From positions 920,582-984,581 of the forward strand of contig NZ_CP063144.1 in the NCBI RefSeq assembly GCF_014962245.1: 64,000 bases of DNA, given 5' to 3'. The position numbers and the translations under genes were made by a program. The DNA is from Thermosphaera aggregans (lineage in GTDB: Archaea > Thermoproteota > Thermoprotei_A > Sulfolobales > Desulfurococcaceae). Below are positions 35,874-44,086 of the stretch, one piece after another. Below the pieces are notes generated by a model. The model saw only the letters and a program-made list of their open reading frames with translations, did no database searches and was not told the origin of the DNA. How positions within the stretch are numbered: position 1 is the first letter of the stretch; every line of letters starts with the position of its first letter.

Positions 35874-36272
35874 TTGCGTGTCTCGGCCTTCAAAATCTCT
35901 GAGGGGGAGGCAATCCCCGGCGCGATATTAGAGCGGTTGAGACGGTTCAACCTTAGAAACGGGCTCGTAACTGGGATAGGAGGTCTGGAGTATGCTGAGA
36001 TAGGTGTTTACAACCCTGCGACCAAGACCTACCAGGTTTTCAAGCACAGGTCTAAAGGCAACGGGATCCTCGAGGTCGGCTCTCTACAGGGGAATTACTT
36101 GCTGAAGCCTGATGGTGAATTAAGCCTCCATCTTCACGTTGTGATAGGTGGTGAGGAAGGCGTTTTCACGGGGCACTTGCTAACAGGCGTCGTGAAACCT
36201 ATGCTGGAAATATTTGCCGTGGAGGTTGACGAGGACTTATCCAAAACATTCACTCACAGATGGTTAAAGTAG
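35874..36272 (+). CDS. PPC-domain (DUF296) DNA-binding-type protein
   Basis: 132 residues from TTG, preceded by GGTAGGTAGGA. Pattern: LKISEGEAIPGAILERL, VTGIGGLEYAEIGVYN, GNYLLKPDGELSLHLHVVIGGEEG, GHLLTGVVKPMLEIFAVEV; the HLHV and G(H/A)L segments are those of the plants-and-prokaryotes-conserved domain that forms trimers. Plant relatives carry AT-hooks; this one does not. Function in archaea is not established. The GIY-YIG gene starts two bases later. Confidence 0.82.
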   Translation: MRVSAFKISEGEAIPGAILERLRRFNLRNGLVTGIGGLEYAEIGVYNPATKTYQVFKHRSKGNGILEVGSLQGNYLLKPDGELSLHLHVVIGGEEGVFTGHLLTGVVKPMLEIFAVEVDEDLSKTFTHRWLK

Positions 36273-36273
36273 A

Positions 36274-36744
36274 ATGAGCATTAGAGAAGATGCCCTGGAC
36301 GCGCCAGGCTGCTACGTGTTAGCCCTAATTGTCAGCAAGAACCTAGAGGTTAGAACAAGATCTTCGTTTTTCCAAATACCAAAAGGTGTTTACTTCTACG
36401 TCGGCTCAGCTAGAGGCGCAGGAGGGGTTAAGGCCAGGGTTTTCAGGCACATACTACGCCAGGGCAGAAGACATTGGCACATCGACCACCTCCTCGGCGC
36501 AGAGGAGGTGTACGTTTCAGGTTTCTACGCTATTCCTTCTCAGAAGGAATGGGACTGTGAGGTTGAAATCGCAAGAGCGTTGTCCACGGCTTTGAAACCT
36601 ATTCCAGGATTCGGGTGCACCGATAAAGTTAAAGACGTTTCTCACCTATTCGAGTGTAACCACTCTTTAGAGGAGTGTTTGGCTATAGTTTATGAATTAC
36701 TCAGAGAGAAAGTCCGCGAGCCCTCGTGGTTTCAAAATATTTAA
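36274..36744 (+). CDS. GIY-YIG/DUF123-family nuclease-like protein
   Basis: 156 residues, short GIY-YIG motif GVYFYVG (38-44), then ARGAGGVKARVFRHILR with the conserved Arg, and HWHIDHLL (67-74), the DUF123 signature. DUF123 proteins are found in archaea as stand-alone nucleases or fused to endonuclease III; the conserved Glu near WDCEVEIARAL would be the metal ligand. A role in DNA repair is inferred, supported by the downstream SSB gene. Confidence 0.85.
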   Translation: MSIREDALDAPGCYVLALIVSKNLEVRTRSSFFQIPKGVYFYVGSARGAGGVKARVFRHILRQGRRHWHIDHLLGAEEVYVSGFYAIPSQKEWDCEVEIARALSTALKPIPGFGCTDKVKDVSHLFECNHSLEECLAIVYELLREKVREPSWFQNI

Positions 36745-36799
36745 AAACCCAGTTAACGGTATGTTTAAGCGTAACATAATAAATGGAGTCGAATCCGTA

Positions 36800-37264
36800 A
36801 TGTATGTAAGTTCCGAATCAAACCAGGGTGAAAACCCTTCTACAAATATAAAAGACCTTAAACCCGGAATGGAAAACGTAAGCGTGAAGGCCAGAGTTTT
36901 ATCCTCTGAGCCTCCGCACGTGATTCAGACCAAGAAGGGGCCTAGAACTATAAGCAACGCCGTCATAGGCGATTCAACGGGAAGAGTCGAGGTCACGGCA
37001 TGGGGCGAAAAAGCGGGTCAGCTGACTGAAGGAGAGGCTGTAGAGATAAAGGGTGGATGGACCACCGAGTTTAGGGGGAAGGTCCAGCTCAACATCGGTA
37101 GGACAACAGAGGTCAAGAAAATTGATGACTCAGAAGTACCACAAGCAGAGGAGATACCTGAGGAAATGCCCACCGCGCCGGAAAGCCCTCGCCCACAGGG
37201 CTTTAGGAGGACTGGAGGCTACAGGGGACCTCGTAGAGGCGGATTCAGGCGGAGAGAGGAGTAA
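36800..37264 (+). CDS. ssb: Single-stranded DNA-binding protein, crenarchaeal type
   Basis: 154 residues: an OB fold (about 15-100) with DLKPGMENVSVKARVLSSE, KGPRTISNAVIGDSTGRVEVTAWG and EIKGGWTTEFRGKVQLNIG, then an acidic linker and an Arg-Gly-rich tail (TGGYRGPRRGGFRRREE). This matches single-OB SSBs of Crenarchaeota with flexible tails, used in replication and repair. The frame is open from 36692, but ATG 36800 is preferred because the upstream part overlaps the GIY-YIG gene and a TATTTAAAAA box sits at about 36735-36745. Confidence 0.87.
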   Translation: MYVSSESNQGENPSTNIKDLKPGMENVSVKARVLSSEPPHVIQTKKGPRTISNAVIGDSTGRVEVTAWGEKAGQLTEGEAVEIKGGWTTEFRGKVQLNIGRTTEVKKIDDSEVPQAEEIPEEMPTAPESPRPQGFRRTGGYRGPRRGGFRRREE

Positions 37265-37266
37265 TC

Positions 37267-37590
37267 ATGGCAAGTGAAGAACATTCTCATGAACACGACC
37301 ATGAGAAGACTCTGGCAAGGTTTCAGGAGATTAAACTATGGAAACCGTCAAGACAGGGAGAGTTTCTGGGAGAAGAGGACGAGAAATTCTATGTAGCTCT
37401 GTCTCAAGAGGAGGTGTATGAGCTCTCACCGCTGGCTTACTACGTGTGGCTTCTCTGTGATGGTGAGAAAACCGTTGAGCAAATAGCTGATCACATAAGC
37501 AAGGAGGTCCAAGTAGAAATCTCAGAAGTAATCGAACCCCTCGTCATAGCTTTAGACCAGCTGACAAACGTTAACCTTGTAAAATACTGA
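37267..37590 (+). CDS. PqqD-like (RiPP recognition element) small protein with His-rich N-terminus
   Basis: 107 residues, two bases after the SSB stop. The C-terminal 80 residues follow the PqqD pattern: FYVALSQEEVYELSPLAYYVWLLCDGEKTVEQIADHISKE, then VIEPLVIALDQLTN (winged-helix-like RRE). PqqD-type domains bind precursor peptides for radical-SAM enzymes. Here no such enzyme is nearby. The first 14 residues (SEEHSHEHDHEK) are a His/acid-rich tail that could bind metal. Whether it works with SSB or only shares a message is unknown. Confidence 0.75.
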   Translation: MASEEHSHEHDHEKTLARFQEIKLWKPSRQGEFLGEEDEKFYVALSQEEVYELSPLAYYVWLLCDGEKTVEQIADHISKEVQVEISEVIEPLVIALDQLTNVNLVKY

Positions 37591-37816
37591 GCTCACGCTT
37601 ATCTTTTGAATTAATCATTATTTTTCAATTTTCTTCCAGCCTAAGGCTTGACGAAAATTTTAATCCCCTTCGAAGTAATGATTACTGAGTGAAGATGACC
37701 GAAGACTCCAGTTCAGATCGATGAAGAAACTCCACCCCTAGGGATTCGCCTATTTCCCAAGGTTTTTAACTTTCAGAGCGTATTAATGGATTAAGAAGCT
37801 CACTAGAGGGTTATTC
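37591..37816. other. 226-base intergenic region, nothing assigned
   Basis: The largest gap in the window. I see no open frame, tRNA or clear C/D-box RNA. A TATA-like TTTTTAACTTT lies at about 37763, roughly 45-50 bases upstream of the thiolase ATG, and may be its promoter. Confidence 0.4.
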
Positions 37817-38992
37817 ATGGAGAAAGTATTCATAGTGGGTGTTGGATTAACCAAAATAGGCCGGTTCTACAATAGGTCCGCGGCAAGCTTGTTTAGGGAG
37901 GCTCTTGAAAGAGCAGTATCCGATGCCGGGGGTTTGAAGCCTAGAGCCCTCGTAGTCGGCAACATGACTTCAAGCGTTCTAATGCAACAGGATAGTCTTG
38001 GAGCACTCCTAGCTGATCATTCGGGGCTCAGGGGAATCCCTGCTTTCAAGGTTGAGGCCGCTTGCGGGAGCGGCGGCGCCGCATTCTACTCTGGGTATTC
38101 CCTGGTTAAAAGCGGGCTAGCTGACGTGGTCGCGGTCGGAGGCGTAGAGAAGTTAACGGAGGCTAATACTCCAGTGGTTACAAGAGCCCTAGCTCAAGCA
38201 GCTGACGCTGATTTCGAAGTCTTTTACGGGGCAACTTTCACGGGCTTGAACGCGATGCTTGCCAGGCTTTACATGGAGAAGTTTGGCTATACGGAAGAGG
38301 ATCTCTCTTATTGGCCTCTAAGAATGCACGAATACGCCTCACACAATCCATACGCTCAGCTACCGAAGAAGACGAGTTTGAAAGAAATTCTCGAAAGCCC
38401 CGTGATAGCCGAGCCGATAAGATTATACCACGCAGCCCCGATCGGGGACGGTGCCGCCGTAGTGCTTCTCGTAAGGGGAGAAGAGAAAGCGAGGGAAATA
38501 GCGAGACAGACGGGAAAAGATGTCCTGGTTGAAGTGGCCGGTGTGGCGTTAGCAACAGACAGCGTTGACCTAGCCTCAAGAAATGACTTGTTGACGTTAG
38601 AATCCACTGTTAAGGCTTCGAGGGCGGCTTTAGAAATGGCGGGTGTGGAAGCCGGGAAGGTCGACTATGTGGAATTACATGACGCGTTCCATGTGACAGG
38701 GTTTGCCTCGCTCGAGGACCTTGGTTTTGCACCGAAGGGTGAGGCCCCGAGGCTGTGGAAAGAGGGACGGTTCGGTAAGGGAGACAAGCCTGAGGTGAAT
38801 TTCAGCGGCGGCCTGAAGGCAAGGGGTCACCCTGTTGGCGCAACCGGGATATACCAGATTGCTGAGGCAGCGATGCAATTACGAGGAGACTTCCCAGGGT
38901 TTAAGGCTAGCAGTCCTGAAACAGCTCTTACACACAACATAGGGGGGATCAGCACCATCGCCGCTGTCACCGTTTTAAGACGGGTGAAATAG
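37817..38992 (+). CDS. Thiolase-family acyl-CoA acetyltransferase (SCP2-type)
   Basis: 391 residues. Nucleophile C83 in EAACGSGGAA, HDAF segment near 290 and the RGHPVGATG motif near 335. The second cysteine of degradative thiolases (CxG near the end) is absent; the C-terminal motif reads THNIGG, as in archaeal SCP2-like thiolases that act with HMG-CoA synthase. The usual DUF35 partner is not next to it. It condenses or cleaves acetyl-/acyl-CoA; the downstream carboxyltransferase starts one base after its stop, suggesting a linked acyl-CoA role. Confidence 0.87.
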   Translation: MEKVFIVGVGLTKIGRFYNRSAASLFREALERAVSDAGGLKPRALVVGNMTSSVLMQQDSLGALLADHSGLRGIPAFKVEAACGSGGAAFYSGYSLVKSGLADVVAVGGVEKLTEANTPVVTRALAQAADADFEVFYGATFTGLNAMLARLYMEKFGYTEEDLSYWPLRMHEYASHNPYAQLPKKTSLKEILESPVIAEPIRLYHAAPIGDGAAVVLLVRGEEKAREIARQTGKDVLVEVAGVALATDSVDLASRNDLLTLESTVKASRAALEMAGVEAGKVDYVELHDAFHVTGFASLEDLGFAPKGEAPRLWKEGRFGKGDKPEVNFSGGLKARGHPVGATGIYQIAEAAMQLRGDFPGFKASSPETALTHNIGGISTIAAVTVLRRVK

Positions 38993-38993
38993 C

Positions 38994-40556
38994 TTGGCAA
39001 ACAACCACGAGGATTTGTTGAAACGGGTTCGCGAGTTCAGAGATAAATCAATAATGGGTGGTGGACAGGAAAAGATCGATGCGCAGAGGAAGAAGGGGAA
39101 GCTTTGGGTTAGGGAAAGGCTGGAGAAGCTCCTGGATCCTGATTCCTTCACAGAGTTTCAGTGGATGGTGACACATAGATCTAAGTATTTCGGGCTGGAT
39201 AAAACTGTTTTCTATAATGATGGCGTGATAACTGGGTTTGGAAAAATTGACGGAAGAAACGTCTACGTTTACGCCCAAGACTTCACAGTACTTGGTGGGA
39301 GCATAGGGGAAGCCCACGGGCTCAAGATCGCTAAAACTATTGAGCAAGCTATTCAAAACGGTTTCCCAGTGATAGGATTATATGATTCGGGAGGCGCCAG
39401 GATCCAGGAAGGGGTTGCGTCGCTTAACGGATGTGGAAGAATATTCTACGCTAACGTGAAGGCAAGCGGTGTGATTCCTCAAATAGCAGTGATACTTGGA
39501 CCATGCGCAGGTGCGGCATCTTACAGTCCTGCGTTAATGGATTTCGTAATAATGGTCAAGTCTTCCTACATGTTTATCACGGGTCCCGAAGTAGTGAAGG
39601 CGGCGACAGGGGTTGACGTGAGTTTCGAGGAGCTTGGAGGAGCTGAAAAACATGGAAGCATTAGCGGTGTAGCCCACTTCGTAGCAAGCGACGAGGAATC
39701 AGCTTTCATGCTCGTGAGGAAGCTCTTATCATTCCTGCCCAACAATAATTCAGAGGATCCTCCGTACATTCCCTCAGACGATCCTGTTGACAGGCGGAAT
39801 GACGAGCTTTACGAAGTGGTCCCAACAGACCCTACCAAGCCGTTCGACGTCCGCGACGTGATTAGGACCATAGTGGATGACGGTGACTTTCTAGAAGTCC
39901 ACGAGCTGTATGCCCCCAGTGCAGTGGTTGGTTTCGCAAGGCTTGGGGGATACACTATCGGAATAGTCGCCAACCAGCCCGCAGTGAACGCTGGAGTCAT
40001 AGATATTGATGCCTCTAACAAGATAGCCCGCTTCGTGAGATTCTGCGACTCATTTAACATTCCAATTATCACACTGGTTGACACACCGGGCTTCATGCCC
40101 GGAGTTGATCAGGAGCATGGAGGAATAATAAGACACGGTGCTAAAATCCTCCACGCTTACAGCGAAGCAACCGTTCCCAAAATAACTTTAATCATGCGGA
40201 AGGCTTACGGGGGAGCGTACATAGCGATGGGTAGCCAGTCACTCGGGAGCGACGTAAATATTGCATGGCCTACGGCTGAGATAGCTGTTATGGGTCCGGA
40301 AGGGGCTGTTAGAATCCTGTACAGAAGGGAAATCGATTCCTCGGCAAATCCGCAACAGGTTGTCGAGCAGAAATTAAAGGAGTACAGAGAGGTTTTTGCA
40401 AACCCCTACAGGGCCGCCGAGCTGGGATACGTGGACGATATTATTGATCCCGCGGATACTCGACACGTCCTGTACAAGTATCTTCAAATCCTGAAGTTCA
40501 AGAGAGAAGAACACGCAATGTACCTGCCTAGGAAACACTCAAACATTCCACTATGA
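38994..40556 (+). CDS. Biotin-dependent acyl-CoA carboxyltransferase (PccB / methylmalonyl-CoA decarboxylase alpha type)
   Basis: 520 residues from TTG. Crotonase-like double carboxyltransferase domain: ITGFGKIDGRNVYVYAQDF, LYDSGGARIQEGVASL, GPCAGAASYSPALMDF, TPGFMPGVDQEHGGIIRHGA, MRKAYGGAYIAMGSQ. It moves CO2 between acyl-CoA and biotin. Together with the convergent biotin carrier gene it could form an acyl-CoA carboxylase or a Na+-linked methylmalonyl-CoA decarboxylase; no biotin carboxylase or membrane beta subunit is present to decide. Confidence 0.92.
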   Translation: MANNHEDLLKRVREFRDKSIMGGGQEKIDAQRKKGKLWVRERLEKLLDPDSFTEFQWMVTHRSKYFGLDKTVFYNDGVITGFGKIDGRNVYVYAQDFTVLGGSIGEAHGLKIAKTIEQAIQNGFPVIGLYDSGGARIQEGVASLNGCGRIFYANVKASGVIPQIAVILGPCAGAASYSPALMDFVIMVKSSYMFITGPEVVKAATGVDVSFEELGGAEKHGSISGVAHFVASDEESAFMLVRKLLSFLPNNNSEDPPYIPSDDPVDRRNDELYEVVPTDPTKPFDVRDVIRTIVDDGDFLEVHELYAPSAVVGFARLGGYTIGIVANQPAVNAGVIDIDASNKIARFVRFCDSFNIPIITLVDTPGFMPGVDQEHGGIIRHGAKILHAYSEATVPKITLIMRKAYGGAYIAMGSQSLGSDVNIAWPTAEIAVMGPEGAVRILYRREIDSSANPQQVVEQKLKEYREVFANPYRAAELGYVDDIIDPADTRHVLYKYLQILKFKREEHAMYLPRKHSNIPL

Positions 40557-41066
40557 TTTCTTCAACCTGATAATGGGATCTCCTTTTTTAACAGCCTGCC
40601 CAGGCGCCACGTAAACCTCATCCACAATACCTTTTATGTTCGCTTTAACTTCCACGATCATCTTCATAGACTCCATCAACGCGACCACTGTCCCCTCGCC
40701 TACCTGGTCATTGACTTTAACTTTTAGCTCGAGAATCTTGCCGGAGATAGGGGCTTGAACCACATTCTCAAATACTGCTTTCTGAGCCATCTTAGAATCC
40801 TTGTGAGGCTTGCTCCCTGCTTGAGCCTCCTTAACAGAGGCAATACACGCTACTTCTCCATTAACAAATATCCTGTCCGATAACACGATACTGTACTCTA
40901 CTCCATTCAAATCCACCACGTACCTGTCGCCATGGTTTCTCAACAATTTCAGCCTAAACACCTCACCTGTTTCAGCATCTTTCACTAGGAGTGTATTGCC
41001 TTCCTTTCCTTCTACTATAAAGTTGAACTTCAAACCAGTCTTAGTTGTCACAGTATACGCTTTCAC
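40551..41066 (-). CDS. Biotin carboxyl carrier protein
   Basis: 171 residues. The C-terminal biotinyl domain (about 102-170) has VQAPISGKILELKVKVND and the biotin site ESMKM with K135. The N-terminal 95 residues are a beta-rich region and a linker, as in carrier subunits of acyl-CoA carboxylases and decarboxylases. Convergent with the carboxyltransferase gene by a six-base overlap rather than in the same operon. Confidence 0.9.
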   Translation of the reverse strand: MKAYTVTTKTGLKFNFIVEGKEGNTLLVKDAETGEVFRLKLLRNHGDRYVVDLNGVEYSIVLSDRIFVNGEVACIASVKEAQAGSKPHKDSKMAQKAVFENVVQAPISGKILELKVKVNDQVGEGTVVALMESMKMIVEVKANIKGIVDEVYVAPGQAVKKGDPIIRLKKS

Positions 41067-41156
41067 ACTAAATCCTCCTTGAACTTGTAAATCATAATGG
41101 TCTAATGAAGTTAAATTTTTATTGGTAAACGCGAAATAATATACGGTTATATATCT

Positions 41157-41164
41157 GGGAGGGG
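41157..41164 (+). promoter_or_regulatory. Strong ribosome-binding site of the sodium symporter
   Basis: GGGAGGGG lies six bases before the ATG at 41171, a clear Shine-Dalgarno match that fixes this start. Unusual in strength compared with its neighbours. Confidence 0.6.
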
Positions 41165-41170
41165 AAATAC

Positions 41171-42721
41171 ATGAGCTCTCTTAAAGAAAGGGAAGCCTGG
41201 GCTACTAAAATAGGATTAATCCTGTCAATGGCTGGCAACGCTATAGGATTAGGCAATTTCTGGAGATTCCCAAGACTGTTGGCAGCTAATGGTGGCGGAG
41301 CGTTTATGATACCGTACTTCATAGCTCTCCTATTACTTGGTATACCACTAATGTGGGTTGAATGGGCGACCGGAAGGCTCGGCGGAAAATACGGCCATGG
41401 AACGCTTGGGCCCATGTTCTACATAATGGCAAGAGAGAGCGTTAAGCCGAGAAAAGCACTAATCTTTGCAGTGATCGGGGGTATGATAGCATTCTCCGTC
41501 ACAACCCTCTTAAACTCATACTACATCCATGTGATCGGCTGGACGGCGGCGTACTCGATTTACAGTGCAACAGGGGCTTACTACGGCGTCGACACTGTCA
41601 ACTTCTTCTTCGACCACATTAAAAACTTCCAAATGGTCATGGTGACATGGCTCATTCCAATGATCCTATTGTTCATAGCGGCTTTCAGAGGGGTCTCAAA
41701 AGGTATTGAAGCCTTCAACAAGGTAATGATGCCCCTACTGTACGTCTTCGCCGTGCTATTAGCGATTAGGTCGATAACGATTGGAAGCCCGGTTCGACCA
41801 GATTGGAGCTCTTTCGCAGGGCTCAACTACATTTGGAAGCCCGATTTCGAAACCCTCTCCAAGAACTTCTGGGTAATATCCTTGGCTGCGGCGGGACAAA
41901 TATTCTTCACTCTTAGCCTGGGAATGGGCATCATACAGAACTATGCCTCCTATGTTAGGAAAGGCGATGACATTGCCCTGTCAGCTTTGACGACGGCTTC
42001 TTTGAACGAGTTCGCAGAGGTCATACTTGGCGGTAGCATCGCTATCCCAATAGCCTATGCGTACTTAGGGCCAGATGTGGTTAGAAGTGGATCGCTTGGC
42101 CTAGCCTTCATGGCATTGCCCAACGTGTTCACTTCTATGGGAGAGGTTGGAAGGTTCTTCGGAACAATATGGTTCCTCCTGCTATTCTTCGCTGGCTGGA
42201 CATCAGCCATCGCAATGTACAACTATCTGACAGCCCTCCTAGAGGAAGACCTTAAAATTAACAGGAAAATAGGAGCAGTATTAGTATTCCTTATATACCT
42301 AATGCTGGGACTGCCAGTAGCCCTTGACCCCACGCTCACGTATTTCGCAGAATTAGACAACTGGGTTGGGTCTTACCTGCTCGTACTGCTTGGCTTGTTC
42401 GACGTGATAGTGGCCGTATGGCTGTTCAAGCCGAATAACCTGTGGAAGGAGCTACACGAGGGTGCGTTGATAAAAGTTCCAACATTCTTCAAATACGTAT
42501 TGATGACTCTAACACCTCTCTACATCATAATACTGCTGATAGGGACGACCATAGACTACTACAACCAGGGCATCTTTGCACAGAGTGACCCGTTAATAGT
42601 GCAAGCCAGGATAGCGATCATCATAATACTAATATTAGGTGCGATCGAAACCTACCTCGCAATATCCAGAAAATACAGGGAGGAGCTGGCTAAGAATCAG
42701 GTTATCGTAAAAGTTGAGTAA
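41171..42721 (+). CDS. SNF-family Na+-dependent amino acid symporter
   Basis: 516 residues, about twelve membrane helices. The N-terminal AGNAIGLGNFWRFPRLLAANGGGAF carries the conserved Na+ and substrate-binding unwound helix of neurotransmitter:sodium symporters; TM6 region SLGMGIIQNYASY and TM8 segments follow. Imports neutral amino acids (methionine, alanine, tryptophan or leucine type) using a sodium gradient. Followed after ten bases by a tiny membrane gene. Confidence 0.93.
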   Translation: MSSLKEREAWATKIGLILSMAGNAIGLGNFWRFPRLLAANGGGAFMIPYFIALLLLGIPLMWVEWATGRLGGKYGHGTLGPMFYIMARESVKPRKALIFAVIGGMIAFSVTTLLNSYYIHVIGWTAAYSIYSATGAYYGVDTVNFFFDHIKNFQMVMVTWLIPMILLFIAAFRGVSKGIEAFNKVMMPLLYVFAVLLAIRSITIGSPVRPDWSSFAGLNYIWKPDFETLSKNFWVISLAAAGQIFFTLSLGMGIIQNYASYVRKGDDIALSALTTASLNEFAEVILGGSIAIPIAYAYLGPDVVRSGSLGLAFMALPNVFTSMGEVGRFFGTIWFLLLFFAGWTSAIAMYNYLTALLEEDLKINRKIGAVLVFLIYLMLGLPVALDPTLTYFAELDNWVGSYLLVLLGLFDVIVAVWLFKPNNLWKELHEGALIKVPTFFKYVLMTLTPLYIIILLIGTTIDYYNQGIFAQSDPLIVQARIAIIIILILGAIETYLAISRKYREELAKNQVIVKVE

Positions 42722-42731
42722 GGGTGAGATC

Positions 42732-42830
42732 ATGGACCCGGATGCCCTTGCGTTCTTGATTGGCTCATGGCTATTCATATTAATATTAACGGCCTACTGT
42801 TTTACAAAATTGTTTAAACCGAAGAAATAG
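42732..42830 (+). CDS. Single-helix small subunit of the sodium symporter (MetS-like)
   Basis: 32 residues: acidic start (MDPDA), one hydrophobic helix (about 6-24) and a basic end (KPKK). GGTGAG lies a few bases before the ATG, and the gene starts ten bases after the symporter stop. In bacteria some NSS transporters (MetP) need a short single-helix partner (MetS) encoded directly downstream; position and size match that. Sequence is too short for a firm homology claim. A T6 run follows at once. Confidence 0.65.
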   Translation: MDPDALAFLIGSWLFILILTAYCFTKLFKPKK

Positions 42831-42836
42831 TTTTTT
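42831..42836 (+). terminator. T6 run after the symporter operon
   Basis: Six T directly after the TAG of the 32-residue gene, and another T6 at about 42855-42860, are likely archaeal termination signals. Confidence 0.4.
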
Positions 42837-42861
42837 ACCCCTCCTCTTATCTCATTTTTTC

Positions 42862-43575
42862 GTGGACAATATGGATTCTACAGCTTATTTGAGAGAGGTT
42901 ATGGAAAATCTAGACAGGCTCAGAGGGAACAGGAAACTTAGTGGTTTAAAACTGGAGAAAGATATCGACCAGGCCAAGGAGGCCGTAGAATACAGTATTA
43001 GATACATGGTTCGGAATAATATTGAATACGCTAAAAGCTTGAGAGAAAAGAGTTTTGAAATTCTTTCAAAAGTAGAAACGCTTAAACAAGCACCCATACC
43101 TAAAGCTCTAGTAGATGATTTGAAACTGTTCCTGAAGTACTGCAAGATGAGTGTATACGAGTTTACAGATAGAATTAGGGATGTCCGCAGGGCCTACCGC
43201 TCATATCTTTGGGGCATGATCATTTTTCTACTGCTCGGAGGCACCTACAGAATCGAGTTCGCCGTCTCGGCAATCGTCCTAGCATTCCCCATAATTCTCG
43301 CGATGGGGGGTCTGAGGAGAAGGAGGGAAACCGGGTTGATGCTTGCGTACGCTACAATGCCATTGCCAATGGTTATTTTCGTAATGATGCTGACCTATGC
43401 TTTCTACGCTTTTAACAACCCGGAGGAAATCTCCTTTATAGCCTCAGCGTACGGGGTTTCAACCGAGGTTGCTTACCTACTCGTAGCACTAGTTTCACTT
43501 GGCAGCCTCGTAGGCCTCATCCTCCTATCATATGCGTTGAAGAAGCTGGTGGAGAACCGTTACGCATTCTTCTAA
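42862..43575 (+). CDS. Unknown membrane protein with helical N-terminal domain
   Basis: 237 residues from GTG (ATG 42871 possible). The first 110 residues are charged and helical with heptad-like spacing and no membrane segment; the remainder has about four membrane helices (near 113-130, 133-150, 160-180 and 205-228). No family recognised. The topology suggests a membrane protein with a cytoplasmic coiled-coil domain. Convergent with the Nip7 gene. Confidence 0.65.
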   Translation: MDNMDSTAYLREVMENLDRLRGNRKLSGLKLEKDIDQAKEAVEYSIRYMVRNNIEYAKSLREKSFEILSKVETLKQAPIPKALVDDLKLFLKYCKMSVYEFTDRIRDVRRAYRSYLWGMIIFLLLGGTYRIEFAVSAIVLAFPIILAMGGLRRRRETGLMLAYATMPLPMVIFVMMLTYAFYAFNNPEEISFIASAYGVSTEVAYLLVALVSLGSLVGLILLSYALKKLVENRYAFF

Positions 43576-43579
43576 GTTT

Positions 43580-44086
43580 TCAGCCGAGCAGTCTAAGGAA
43601 AATACTGAGGTCGTAAAGGTTTCTGTAGCACTTGCAGGAGGCATCGTAATGAGCAAATCCTATCACGGATTTTTCCTCGGGTTCAAGAACTGCGACAATA
43701 CCGTCCACTGGCTCGTACCTTGTCAAAACGCTTGTTTCGAAAACGTCTCTTCCATATAGGAAGAGCTCCGAAGCCTTGTAGGTCACTACTATTGCGGCTC
43801 TAAAATGATTGTTTGCAAAAATTTTTTCCACCAAGCTTATTGAGGGCAACAATCTTTTTTCATGGAAAACCCCTGTCCAGAAACCCTCGTAGATTACTCG
43901 CCGCTCCCTCGCCCTGCGGTTCGTGCTCCATAAAAGGCAGTCCGTGCCGAAGCATGTAGCGAAATTATACTGGCCTATAAAATCATCGAGGTCTGCGCTC
44001 CACAACTTCCTCGTAATAGCCTTTAAACTGTTCAACCACTTACGGGGAAGGGGAAATACTTTTAACTCGGAAGTCAAACTTTTCAT
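43580..44086 (-). CDS. Nip7-like PUA-domain ribosome biogenesis protein
   Basis: 168 residues. The C-terminal PUA-like domain has ELFLYGRDVFETSV, then DGIVAVL and SVIGFAHYD, parallel to the FLYGNHVLKSG and LGFG segments of Nip7, a 60S/50S maturation factor that binds RNA. Start at 44086 is fixed by an ATGA overlap with the upstream methyltransferase gene (the frame is open further upstream but inside that gene). Length matches archaeal Nip7 (about 166). Coupling with an RNA methyltransferase supports a joint role in rRNA maturation. Confidence 0.75.
   Translation of the reverse strand: MKSLTSELKVFPLPRKWLNSLKAITRKLWSADLDDFIGQYNFATCFGTDCLLWSTNRRARERRVIYEGFWTGVFHEKRLLPSISLVEKIFANNHFRAAIVVTYKASELFLYGRDVFETSVLTRYEPVDGIVAVLEPEEKSVIGFAHYDASCKCYRNLYDLSIFLRLLG

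Noticed and set aside
37680-37760. Possible C/D-box guide RNA in the gap before the thiolase
   Set aside because: Only degenerate boxes are present (GTGAAGA, CTGA, CGATGA-like) with wrong spacing and no clear D box; not enough to call.
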